DNA of 64,000 bases from Ananas comosus (lineage: Eukaryota > Streptophyta > Magnoliopsida > Poales > Bromeliaceae), in contig NC_033639.1 in assembly GCF_001540865.1 (NCBI RefSeq), positions 6,916,304-6,980,303 of the forward strand. Direction: 5' to 3'. Numbering within the stretch: the stretch's first letter is position 1; each line of letters opens with the position of its first letter. The notes beneath the pieces are model-generated. The model ran no database searches. It saw only the letters and a program-made list of their open reading frames with translations, and was not told the DNA's origin. A program made the position numbers and the translations under genes. Positions 23,177-34,700 of this stretch are shown piece by piece.

Positions 23177-23335
23177 ACATGCTCTGCTCCTAACTGGTAG
23201 TGGCATCATCATCTCCCCTTCCTGTAATATCTGAGCATTTCCACCCCTCTTCAACTCCTCTCCTTGTCCTACCCTTTCTTTGTTTGTATANCTTTCCCAT
23301 TTCTTCTGAGACATGCTCTTCCCGGCAGCACTAAC

Positions 23336-26261
23336 ATGAGCAGCTCTCTGCGTGCGTTCTTCTATTTCCTTCTTCTTCTTCTCGTCCTGCTGCTGCTGCT
23401 GCCATCTCGGCTACTGGGTCTCAACTCCGACGGAGTTCTGCTCCTGTCCTTCAAGTACTCCGTCCTCAGCGACCCGCTGTCGGCGCTCGCCGACTGGGAC
23501 TACGCCGACGACACCCCCTGCTCCTGGAATGGCGTCGTCTGCATGGGCTTCCCGCTGTCCGACAGCAACCGCACCAGCAGCGGCGGCGGCGGCAGCGGCG
23601 GCGGGCTGTCGCCGACGGTGTCGCGGGTGATCAGCCTGGTGCTGCCGAACGCGCAGCTGCTGGGGGCCGTCGCGCCGGAGCTCGGGCAGATCGAGCACCT
23701 GCGCCACCTCGACCTCTCCGGCAACGCCCTGAACGGCTCCCTCCCCGCCGCCTTCTTCAACGCCTCCTCCGAGCTCCGCGTGCTCTCGCTCGCCGACAAC
23801 GAGATCTCCGGCCAGCTCCCGGAGGCCGTCGCCCGCCTGCAGCAGCTCCAAATCCTCAACCTCTCCGACAACGCGCTCGTCGGAGTGCTGCCGGCCAACC
23901 TCACCCTCCTCCGCAACCTCACCGTCGCCTCGCTCGCCGGCAACTACTTCTCCGGCGGAATCCCCGGCGTCGCCCTCGATGCCCTCCAGGTGCTCGACCT
24001 GAGCTCGAACCTCGTTAACGGCACCATCCCGCCGGATCTCGGCGGTCGGAGTCTTAGGTACCTGAACCTGTCGTATAACCGGCTCGCCGGGCCGATCCCT
24101 CCGGAGCTGGGAGCTAAGATTCCGGCGAATTCCACTATTGATCTCTCGTTCAATAATCTCACCGGGCCGATCCCGGAGACCGGAGGTTTCGTTGTGCAGA
24201 GCCCCGCGGCCTTCGCGGGGAATCCGGATCTCTGCGGCCGGCCGCTGAAGCAGATGTGCACAATTCCTTCCACCCTCTCGAATCCGCCTCCGAATGTGAC
24301 GGATTCGAAGTCCCCCCCGGCCTTCGCGGCGATACCGAAGAACACAGATGGGAATTCGGGGGGATCGGGGGAGGGTGGCGGCGGCGGCGGGGGCTCGGGG
24401 AGGGGAGGAGGAGGAGGAGGAGGAGGAGGCCTACGTCCCTCGACCATCATTGCCATTGCGGGGGGTGATTTAGCCGGGGTGGGGATTCTCTTCGTCGTGT
24501 TCTTGTATGTGTACAATGTGAAGAGGAAGAGAAGGCGTCAGCTGCAGCAGCAGCAGGAGCAAAATCCGAAGGAGATGAGAGGACTTGGGTTGAAGAGTGT
24601 GGATAGAGGCGGAAAAGAGAAAACGGCGATATCGTCGTCGTCGCCGGAGCGCTGCAGTCTGTCGTGCTGCTTACGAAACAAGAACGGGGGCGACGACGAC
24701 AACGAGACCGAAGAGACATCAGACAGCTCGGATTCGTCAGAAACAGAAGAGGGAGGAGAAGAAGAGATACAACGCAGAGGGAGAGAGGCAGTGGACCGCA
24801 GCAAGTCGCAGGCTCAGCAGCAGCAGCAGCAGGGCGCGACGCTTGTGACCGTCGACGGAGAGAGCCAACTCGAGCTAGAGACCCTGCTCAAGGCGTCGGC
24901 GTACATACTCGGAGCCACGGGCTCCAGCATCGTGTACAAGGCTGTGCTTGCCGACGGCACGGCGCTGGCGGTGCGGCGGATCGGAGAGAGCAGCTGCATC
25001 GACAAGTTCAAGGACTTCGATGCCCAGGTCCGGGCCATCGCCAAATTCCGCCACCCGAACCTCCTCCGGCTCCGCGGGTTCTACTGGGGGGCTGATGAGA
25101 AGTTGCTTATTCATGACTATGCCCCTAATGGGAGCCTCGCCAACATCTCTTTCAGCAGTAAATTACTCTCTCCACCTTTCCCTCTACCTATATTTATGCT
25201 TCATCGAACTACATAGGATCCTAGGCAAACCAGATCTTGATATTATTTATATGATTGGGTCGCGATCTGAATGATTATTACAGTAGCATTCAGTTACAAA
25301 CAAACTTCCTGTTTAGATGAATGAGAGTTCAACTAAATTCCATTCGGTATTATTGTTGTTTGGTGAGTGACGAAATTTCATTTTCCGTGTGCTTGTTCTC
25401 TCTAGCAAGAAAGCTATAGCAAATTTGACTGCTTTGTATTGTGAGAAGTTCTTCTAGATCAATCCAAATCAATCAAAATCTTATCCGGAAAAAAGTTCCA
25501 AACTGCAAGAATAGTAGGAAAATGATTTTTCTGAAACAGGGTAGAAGTGATTCATTGTCTCTCTGCTTTCAGGAAAGCTGGGCTCGTCGGCGTTCCACTT
25601 GAACTGGGAGGCACGGTTGAGGATCGCGAGGGGCGTGGCGAGGGGGCTCGCGTACCTCCACGAGAAGAAGTGCGTGCACGGCAACGTGAAACCGAGCAAC
25701 ATCCTATTGAGTGCCGAGCTAGAGCCGCTGATCGGAGACTTCGGGCTGGAGCGGCTGGTCTCCGGTGACGGCGGCCCTGGTAGTGCCAGCTACAAACCAG
25801 GCGCATCTGCGCGGTTATTCGGAAGCAAACGGTCGATGCATTCGACCAACAGTCTGCCAGACCTTTCTCCCTTGGCCGGTGTTAGTCCTTGCGGTTCGTC
25901 CTCCGCTGCAGCCGCTCCGCCACCGTACCAGGCCCCCGAGTCGCTGAAAAACCTGAAGCCCAATGCGAAGTGGGACGTATACGCCTTCGGGATGGTACTG
26001 TTAGAGCTGATCGCCGGTCGGGTGTTCTCGGAGGTCGAATTGTGCCAGTGGAACGCGGGGTTCGTGGTGGAGGAGCGGAACAGGATACTTAGAATGGCTG
26101 ATCCGGCGATACGGGGCGAGGCCGAAGGGAAGGAGGATGCAGTGCTGAGCTGCTTTAAGCTCGGGTTCGCGTGTTGCTGCTCGGCGCCGCAGAAGCGGCC
26201 AGGGATGAAGGATGCAGTGCAAGTTCTTGAGAGAATTCCTTCTGCCCCATCATCTTCATAA
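23336..26261 (+). CDS. LRR receptor-like kinase (At4g37250 type), predicted pseudokinase
   Basis: Two exons, 23336-25157 and 25573-26261, joined across a GT-AG intron (CA/gtaaat … tttcag/GA), giving 836 residues. The join restores the family reading 'ISFSRKLGSSAFHLNW'. The start is the ATG directly before a hydrophobic signal peptide (1-28); an earlier in-frame ATG at 23264 would read through the N at 23291. Order: LRRNT_2 with the Cys pair C62/C69, about six LRRs (95-300), a Gly-rich run (about 341-364), transmembrane helix (about 369-392), basic stop-transfer KRKRRR, acidic/Ser linker, a Gln run (about 492-499) and kinase domain (about 515-825). The VAIK lysine is Arg547 (AVRRI) and the HRD loop reads H643-G-N645, so the catalytic Asp is Asn; D663-F-G is kept. 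Catalytic loss is known in this subfamily, so a scaffold or allosteric role at the plasma membrane is likely. The ligand is unknown. Confidence 0.93.
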
Positions 26262-28214
26262 ATCTTTTACTGACCAAAAATGGATGGTAATAATGCATGG
26301 TATCAAAATCTTTCATGTATTGTTTTCTTTTATTTTATTTTTTTATATTTGCAATTTCATGTAGAATTCTACTAATTTGAGTGTTGCCATTAACTCATTG
26401 TAGTAACACACAATGATTTGTTGGTGTTTGTGTTGTGAGTTTTAAAGTTTAGTTTCTTTATTAAAGTGTTCTTTTTGTGCAAGAGTGGGGTTGTTTAACC
26501 TAAAAGAGGAGGAGGCTGTACTGGGTCAGCATCAATTAGTCAAGTTAAAAAGTTATGTGTTGATCTAGTCAAAGGGTCCAAAAAAAAAGAAAAAAAAAAG
26601 AAAAAAGAAGAAGTACTGGTACTTGAATTTGTGTACATTATATAAGTCCAATTGCATTTAGAACCAGATTGAATAGGTTAAAAACAAAAAACAGTGATGT
26701 TGAAAGAACATGGAATTTTAGTAACTACAACTCTACAAGGGATCTGATTCCCAAAATCCCTTTAGCATCACTCTCTACCCATTATGACTCTCAAGTCACT
26801 TTAAAAACTCTTTATTTTCTCAGCATCACTTTATTTTGAGAGATTTGAGAGATTGGGGTTTCGATTTTCATCTCGAAAGGAATCGAATTTTGTCAAAATA
26901 ATTCTCACTATGGTAGTTGGAATCATCTTTGATTTCAGAAATGATTGAAAAAAAAAAAACTCAATTTTTTCATCTAACAGTTATTTAAATTCAAATATTA
27001 ATCTATATTTAATTTTAGAATAAATTATAAATTTATAAATTTAATTTGAATTATGGATTTAAATTTTATTTTTTAATGTCTTAAGCTCAATTTTAAATTC
27101 TAATATAAGTTTGATATTTGAATTTAGTTCGAAATTTACTTTTTGACTTTAACATAGATTTGAATTGCAAATTTAAATTTTTAAGTTTTAACTTTAGATC
27201 CAAATTTTGATTCCAAATTGGATACTAAATTTAAAATTTTAAATTTTAATATGAATATGGTTCTAATCTTGATTCCTGCTATGAACCAAACGAATAAAGA
27301 GTTGTTATCATTCTGTTTTCGATTCCCATTTATTTTCATTACTGTTTCAATTTTGATTCCTATTTGTTTGGAATTAGAGTCTATTTGTTTGGAATGCAGA
27401 TGTTTGTGTAATCAATTGAGGGTTCCCTTAATAACCAAAAAGTTTAGAAAAAAAAAAGGAGTGGAAAAATGCAGATGCACTCTTAAGGCTTCGTTTGGAA
27501 TTGCGGGAAGATTGCATTACGTGCGGTGAGAAAGTACGTTGGAAAAATACTCTGTTTGTTTTCGTACGTAATATTGTGTTCCGCATATCGCGAATTACAA
27601 TATATTTTCTGCGATTCCACCGAAAAACGCAGAAGCATATTCCTATATGCTTTTTCCACAATCCATTTTATCTAATAGCGTTAGATAAGACTCAATACCA
27701 AACTAAGCCTAATTGTAGGGTAAGTAACATAAGACAGTTTATATAACTACTCCACAAATCAGGTTTTCATCTAGAAATGCTCATTTAATATAATTACAGC
27801 CAAACACTAGATTGTGTCATCATCACTCATTCATCCTTATATAATTGCCCACATTATTAATCACCACTATAAAATCCTGAATCACTAGTTCCTGATGTGG
27901 GATGGATGAGACTTTTCTTATCTAAATCATATTTCATAAAACTTTTATACTAAAATATCTCCCCACTCCATTAGGTCAAAAGAGGGGAACAAAGGAAAAA
28001 AAAAAAAAAAGAAGAAAAGAACAACATTAGCCTAAGGTCTAAAGGGAATAGAATATGTGTCACATGTGCCACAAAGCATCTTATCTTTTTAGGAGAGATG
28101 CATAGTGTTTACGTTGCTTTTTGTTACATTAAAAAAAAACCCTCAATGAAAGTATGTTCCATTAAAGCTACTGGGAGTGAAGAATAGTACATGTACAGCA
28201 AGCTGGATGGGAAT
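26262..28214. other. Intergenic DNA downstream of the kinase gene
   Basis: It holds an A-rich run (26578-26612), an AAATTT-rich low-complexity patch (26960-27260) and a probable MITE remnant (27488-27660, 'GCTTCGTTTGGAATTGCGG' with internal self-complementarity). No gene was recognised. Confidence 0.5.
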
Positions 28215-28722
28215 CTAAGAGGACATGCTCCAGGTGGAATATTTTGGTGCTAAGTCACAAATTAAATTAAATTTAGTGTCCTAAACCATCATGATCAAAT
28301 CTCTGTAGGCTAGGAAAGATCTGTTTGTGTACACCATTGTCTAGCGCAGTTATCCTCGCGCGGCAAACATGTATGAACAAACAAGGGAGGATTTAGACCG
28401 CCGACTTTTTGGAGAAGTAAATATGTGATCAGTCTGGAAGGATTCTTCAGTTGGGGTAGATAGGCTTGCTTAAAAATAATAAAAGAAATATATTATGAGA
28501 GCGTTGTTTGCCTACAATCCCATGCACATGAATTTTTTATTTTTTGCACACAAGGTTTTTTTTTTTTGCTGCTTTTTGGCAGTGGAATTGTTCCCGTGTG
28601 CATACATTTTCCGAGCATCGGGTCATAGGATAGTAAAAACTCTAATTAAGACTAATACAATAGTTTCGCACTGATATGATATTTTTTTTTCAAAAAAAAA
28701 TCTATTCTTCTACTTTTGTGCG

Positions 28723-28727
<5 letters not shown>

Positions 28728-28777
<50 letters not shown>
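28728..28777. repeat. (TA)n microsatellite
   Basis: About 24 uninterrupted TA units, much shortened in the duplicate at 29548. Confidence 0.92.
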
Positions 28778-28779
<2 letters not shown>

Positions 28780-28924
28780 CCATGGTTACTATACTATTAT
28801 GAGTATTGGAGCCCTCGTACTCATAAGTTGTTTTCAATGATGGAGCTTCCGAATCGACGATCCACTCCGTTAAATATGATCTAGAGTATTTGAACATTCT
28901 AGAAAATAAATTTCGTAAATTTTT
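28778..28924. mobile_element. Foldback MITE, left part, cut at an N
   Basis: TTACTATACTATTATGAGTA followed by 'CTCGTACTCATAAGTTGTTT' and 'GGAGCTTCCGAATCGACGAT', matching the left side of 7294-7840. It stops at the N (28925). Confidence 0.7.
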
Positions 28925-29637
28925 NTCATAGGAACAACCCAATTTTCATCCAAACGCAAAATTGGTCTAGTTTCTGCTTATACCTGAACTTGTACCTATC
29001 CCTAGAACTAGCAGTTCTTACTTATACCTGAACCAAGCGCAGCCTAAGAGGACATGCTCCAGGTGGAATATTTTGGTGCTAAGTCACAAATTAAATTTAA
29101 TTTAGTGTCCTAAACCATCTTGATCAAATCTCTGTAGGCTAGCAAAGATCTGTTTTTGTACAGCATTGTCTAGCGCAGTTATCCTCCGCAAACATGTATA
29201 AACAAGGGAGGATTTAGACCGCCGACTTTTTGGAGAAGCAAATATGTGATCAGTCTAGAAGGATTCTTCAGTTGGGGTAGATAGGCTTACTTAAAAATAA
29301 TAAAAGAAATATATTATGAGAGCGTTGTTTGCCTACACTCCCATGCACATGAATTTTTTATTTTTTGCACACAAGGTTTTTTTTTGCTGCTTTTTGGCAG
29401 TGGAATTGTTCCCTTGTGCATACATTTTCCGAGCATCGGATCATAGGATAGTAAAAACTCTAATTAAGACTAATACAATAGTTTCGCACTGATATGATAT
29501 GTTTTTTCAAAAAAAAATCTATTCTTCTACTTTTGTGCAGTGTGTGTATATATATATATAATTCAGTTTAGGATACTATTTACTTTTTCATACTTGGGTC
29601 ATTACGATTGCATTGACCACCTACTCAATTATAGGAG

Positions 29638-29850
29638 AGTGGCGCTACTATACTATCTATAATATTGAACGCTTGATGCTATTGAATTTTTTGCTATTCG
29701 ATGTACCCGTTTGATCATTTTCATCCTTTAAATTATATTATTTAATCAACCATATACTCAACTTTAAGATTATCCTAACCGCACATCACTTCATCAAAAG
29801 GCTGAAATCTGATAGTACCAAATGCTCGGTACTATTAATAGTATAATAAC
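29638..29850. mobile_element. MITE related to the GTAGAGCTAC family
   Basis: Ends GCGCTACTATACTATCTATA and ACTATTAATAGTATAATAAC with an interior like the family ('CTATTCGATGTACC', 'ATCCTAACCGCACATCACTT'). Confidence 0.6.
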
Positions 29851-29867
29851 TTAATTATATATATATA

Positions 29868-30120
29868 GGCTAGGGCTACTATACTTTTATGAGTATAGCC
29901 CCCTTTGTACTCATAAGTTTTTAACCATTGGATGAATAGATGTGCGGTTAGGATGATAGTGGTCTCCGATTAGGTTAATAATGGTCCTCTAGGATTGAGT
30001 GGGTGGTTGGTTGAATAGTATGACCTAACGGATAGAAATGATCAAAGAAGTAGATCTAACGGCCAAAAATTTATGAGTACAAAAGGGACTATACTCCATA
30101 AAAGCTTATAGTAGGTCGGA
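29868..30120. mobile_element. MITE with foldback-family ends and inverted GTAGAGCTAC-type core
   Basis: Left end GGCTAGGGCTACTATACTTT, right end CTTATAGTAGGTCGG. The ends belong to the foldback family, while the core ('TGCGGTTAGGATGATAG', 'GATCTAACGGCCAAAAA') is the other family's core reversed. It is chimaeric or from a parent of both families. Confidence 0.6.
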
Positions 30121-30127
30121 CTATATA

Positions 30128-30173
<46 letters not shown>

Positions 30174-30184
30174 ATATATATATA

Positions 30185-30792
30185 TCTACTATATATAAAA
30201 GCAAACTTTATATTCAAATTTGGGTCTCGTCGACAACCCATTTTTCGGCGAAAAAATTAGCGCCCACCTTTTCTCTTTCCGTACCGAAAAATTTTAATTA
30301 AGAATAAAAATAAAAATAGAACAACAATGAATACGTAAGTATCTAAATAGATACTCTAATGTGGAAAATCCATAAAATATAAATTTTTCTATTTAATTTC
30401 AAAAAGTAAGTTTCTATAAAAATTACGGGCTGTGAAAATCCTATAAAAGATTATTTTCATTTTTTTAAAATATCTTTCTTAGATATTATCATATTAATTT
30501 TAAAATAATTTTTTTTAGATAACGGATTTTATTTTTCTATTTATATCAAAAATTTATTTCCTAACATATTTATTTTTCTATTTAATTTCAAAAGTATTTT
30601 GCATTTAGAGATTATGCTTAATTATTTACTCATTTAAAGATAATTCTTCTTTAATTAGCGTGATTTAATTATTAAATTTTTGATAACATATTTGGCAATC
30701 ATATAAAATGGCCTAAATTAAAAATAATTTAACAAAATTATAACTTTTTCTAATAATTATTTATGTGCATCTTGGCACGTACATTTTACTAG
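30185..30792 (+). mobile_element. Non-autonomous Helitron
   Basis: The 5' end TCTACTATATATAAAAGC and the 3' end TTTTACTAG fit Helitron rules (5' TC, 3' CTRR). A short stem-loop (GTGCATCTTGGCAC) lies about 10 bp before the CTAG. The flanking bases are A (30184) and T (30793), the expected AT insertion site, with no target duplication. It has no Rep/helicase coding sequence. A second element with a similar 5' end starts at 39232. Confidence 0.72.
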
Positions 30793-31075
30793 TTATAATA
30801 TATATATAATATAATATAATATATATATATTATATATATAAATATTATATATATAATTAGTAGTAATACTATCACATAAGTACCAAGCATTTGTGCCTAT
30901 TGATTTTTAGCCTTAGATTGAGAAATGACCGTTAGGATGATGTGGCCCCCTAGTTGAGTGAAGTGATCTGTAATAGTATAATTTCAACGCGTAAACTAAT
31001 TAAAAGGATTAAATTTAATTGCTGTGAAAAACTATTAGCGCCAAATCGTCCTGGCGTATCGTTGTATCCAGCCGA

Positions 31076-31082
<7 letters not shown>

Positions 31083-31137
<55 letters not shown>
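31083..31137. repeat. (TA)n microsatellite
   Basis: About 26 uninterrupted TA units preceded by CTCTCTCTC. Confidence 0.92.
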
Positions 31138-31144
<7 letters not shown>

Positions 31145-31713
31145 CAAAAAATTAAGATTGCAAAGAAAAGTTTCTCCAAGGCTGGGGGAGCCGTGGCGCT
31201 CTTTGCGAAATCCGAGGTGGAGGAATTTTTGTTCGTCCGTTGCTGCAAGGGAAGGCCAAGCTTGGTACAACGAAAGTACTACAAGTGAGCAAATTCATAA
31301 TTTGTACCCTCTACTTGGGAATAGGAGATTCTAGTTCGAATCTTAATTCGTGCGGAAATAAATGTTTGTATTAGGGCCTGCAGGTATCTGAGATCTCGTT
31401 TTCGTGCAGGAATAAATGTTCGTATTAGGCCCTATCGACATCTTTACTAGAGGAACAAAACGAGAAGAGAACAAAAAAATAAAAAATGCATAAGCTTTAG
31501 AAAGAAAGAAAAAAAAAAATGTTAAATGACAAAACTCAATGGAGTGCAATGTGCGAACTACGACCTCGTGCCTACACTATACTGTCATGTATGTACATAT
31601 TAATGCTTACACAAATTTATCTCAGTCGAATATGTTTGAAAAGATAAGATATTTAAAAAGCTAAGTCCAGTAGTTTGATTAATCAATGAGAATCCCCTAC
31701 CGTAGGTTAGGTA
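31138..31713. other. Unassigned intergenic DNA
   Basis: It contains a weak SINE-like B-box word (TAGTTCGAATCTTAATTC near 31332) and a 50-bp partial duplication ('GTGC(A)GGAATAAATGTTCGTATTAGG' near 31350 and 31405). No gene was seen. Confidence 0.45.
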
Positions 31714-31721
31714 GTCATTCC

Positions 31722-34700
31722 TAGGAATGTAAATGGATACGGGTACCCGAATTTTATCTGAATCCAAATCCGAACGGAGCGAATTTTATCCGATATAAAT
31801 GGATATGGATTCGAGTATAGATATATATAACAAAATCTGACAGATTCGGATTCGGGTATGGATATTTTAAAAAAATCCGAACCCAAACCCAAACCCGAAC
31901 TCAAATAATCCAATCCGAACCCGAACAAATTTAATATAATATAATATATAAAAAAAATTCAAACCATTAGATCTGAATCTAAAGGTCAAAAAAAATTTTA
32001 TACTTTTATAACATAAACCAAAATACATATATTTTTATAACTCAAACCCTAATATTCAAACTTCAAAGCCTTCCCATTTCCAAAGCCGTCTCCAAATCCC
32101 AAGAGTTAAAATTTCAAAAGAGAACTAAAGAAGTGATTGCAGATTTGTGTAATCTCTTATTAATTCTTCTCCAAGAGGCCAAGAAGGTATTTTGGTTTGT
32201 TGCTTTGTCCAAGAATCACAACCTTAGACTTAAGAGGAAAAAAGGTAAGGATTGTTTTAAAAAAAATTGAGAATTAAAGTTCCTTCTTTGATGTGGGTTT
32301 TTTGATTCTTCATATATGTCTTCTTTTTCTTATTTTTTAAGTTTAATTTTTTAGTTCGTGTGGGTTGTTAGGCAATGAAATTATCTTTTTTTAAAAAAAA
32401 TTTTAAAAAAAATTTGTTTTATTTTTCTCTTAATTAGCATTTTTAACTTTAGTCTTTTAGTCTTATGGATTTTTAAGCAATGAAACTATATTTTCGTTTT
32501 TAATTTTTTAAAATTTTTTATTTTGTTTTTCTATTAATTAATAATCTTTTAGTTTTTTTGGGTTGTTGGGCTAAGAATGTAGTGTTTCTGAGCTTTGGAT
32601 AGGATTGGCTTCACTGTTAGTGACTGGTCGACACAGCTGGAGAGTGTTGGACTGAGTCGGAGTCGTTTCTGCGCGAAATGGATGCAGAAAGGGACTCGGC
32701 GTACTCAAATAAGCAAAACTGGAGTTTTGCCAGATTCGGACGCCCAGAATAGGGTTTGGGTCGCCCAGAAATTGAGTGCAGAATTGAACTGAACTGGAAG
32801 TCAATTCGGGTCCATATTTCGGGCGCCTGGATGTGGGTCCGGAAATCTACTTTGGAAGTATCGTTTGCGCTGACACGTGGCTGGTGGTAGGTGAAGTCCG
32901 CCGGAGCCGGATACGGGCGCAACACACCACGAGAGATGGAACCAAAGGGGAGCAAATGTACAGACTGGAGGTTTCGGACGTCTAGAAATGGGTTTTGGGC
33001 GTCCAAAAGTGGCCATTTCTGCAGGTGTAACAGAATTGCAGCCTTTATTCCTGAGGTTCATCTGACCCTATCTTCACCCTATAAATAGCTGAGGAGAGTC
33101 CCTGGTGAGCTTTTTTCCTCTCTTCTTCACAGTGATCCTCTACTTTGCATTCTAACCCCTCCAAATCACTCAAATTACATCAAAGGTCCACAAATTCAGC
33201 TTGAGGAGTGCTAACTCTGTAGTTTTCCAGCGACGACCTTCGGTGCTTTGGCTCGTGTGTGACATAGGAAGGTCGGATTGCCGTGAAACTTGGTTTGCTG
33301 GATTCTAGACTTCCAGAGGAATCCACGAAGCCTAGAATTGCAGATTTTGATTGAGGTTAGCTTAGTCGAACTCAAGTTCTTCTCTGTTGCTATTGTTTTG
33401 GACAGATTTTTAGGTTTGTGAGTTTTCTTTGATGCTATATTTGGAGGCAGGAGGATTTGGGACCTGAGTTTGATACTCCATCATTATTCACTGGATTTGG
33501 AACTTGCCTCACCTAAATTGGAGATTATTAGGTAAGTTTTGACATTGGAGTTGAGACAAATTACGCTTAAGTGCTAAAATTTGGTGAATTGATGGATTTC
33601 GATGAATTTTTGGGTATAGATCCTTCGAGTAGCTTTGTTGCTGGGTGTGGGTGATCTCGGCTGAGGCTTCCAGCAATTTGTGACCTTCTTGCTTCCAGGG
33701 AATCGCTCTAGAGGTGGGTGTTTCATCGGTTTTGCTCCTAAGTGCTTGTAGTCGACATGTATGATTTCGGTTCTCGTATATCATGTTGTAGCTCAAATTC
33801 ATTAATTGTAGCATGTATAAAATCTAAATTGGGAGCATGATTATTAATTAGATGAATATACATGTTGGACTTGGAACTTGACTTAGGAGAAAACCAGCGA
33901 TTCGACCTGTCATATGATTCTACTACCTGATTTAGCTCTAGGAGCCGTGTTTTGATTGCATCACCGCTGTTTCAGCGCGGTGGATATCCGGGATAGTTTA
34001 GAATGCATTTACACTCGTGCTGGAAAGCCGAGCTTATTTTTACAGTAGAGTCTAGGCTGTTTCGGGTTGTCGGGTGCCGTCGGGATGGACGGTGGACCCA
34101 GATTCCTGTTTTTGATCTCAGATTGTGCCGAGGGCACGTGGGTTTGGTTTCTAGACCTCTTTTGACCCTAGCTACTTGACTTTGACTTGTTAGAGCCTGA
34201 TTGAGCTCGAGAGAGATACGCTGCATACTCGGTTGGGTAGCTCCCACGAGTGCCACTCCGGAGACGGGCGCTATACTTTCGCGTTGGTGTCGTTCGTGCA
34301 TGTTGGACTTGCTCTCCACGGACTGGTTAGTGTGGAGGTAGCAGTATAGTCGCGACCGGGCGGAACGAGTGTGTTCACAGTCCCAGGGACGGGTATGATT
34401 ACAGTCCTCATTTAAGATTGGGTCTGAGTTGATACTGTTCTACAGATGATTAGATTTAGAGCATGATAGTAGTGTGGCATATAGCTGTAGATTTGTTCCA
34501 GCTTTCTTTACTATTCCTGCTTATCCCTGTAGACTTAGTGGGTGGACCGATGAGTTTGAGGGCGGTACCCACTAAGGACTATTTGTTTTTACAGTAGTTC
34601 TCATGCCTTGTTGTTATCACTGTTTTTGCAGAGCCGTCGCCTTCGGATGCTGCTGTTGCTGATCTTGATCGTGGCAAGGGCGTCGCGAGTTAGAGCCCTT

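Larger units (their letters stand above)
28215..29555. repeat. ~520-bp direct duplication across an N
   Basis: AAGAGGACATGCTCCAGGTG starts both 28217 and 29044. Similarity runs to the TA repeat at 28729 and to 29550. The copies differ by small indels (for example GCGCGGCAAACATG versus CCGCAAACATG). Between them are a (TA)n run, a truncated foldback MITE, the N at 28925 and the right half of a Tourist-like MITE (28926-29043, ending GAACCAAGCGCAGCC). The same N-flanked pattern occurs at 7664 and 11333. Confidence 0.82.

Noticed and set aside
23264..23335. Upstream in-frame ATG for the receptor kinase
   Set aside because: It would add residues through an N and place a second segment before the clear signal peptide; the ATG at 23336 fits the family.
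23411..24804. Long minus-strand frames opposite the kinase exon
   Set aside because: Shadows caused by GC-rich third codon positions of the true gene; no domains.
4303..31140. Interspersed short repeats considered as a CRISPR-like array
   Set aside because: Repeats are dispersed MITEs and microsatellites of different spacing, and the sequence is plant nuclear DNA with introns.
32571..33061. Minus-strand frames of 77-129 codons
   Set aside because: They lie in the nested solo LTR (32578-34994), are overlapping in several frames and match no family.
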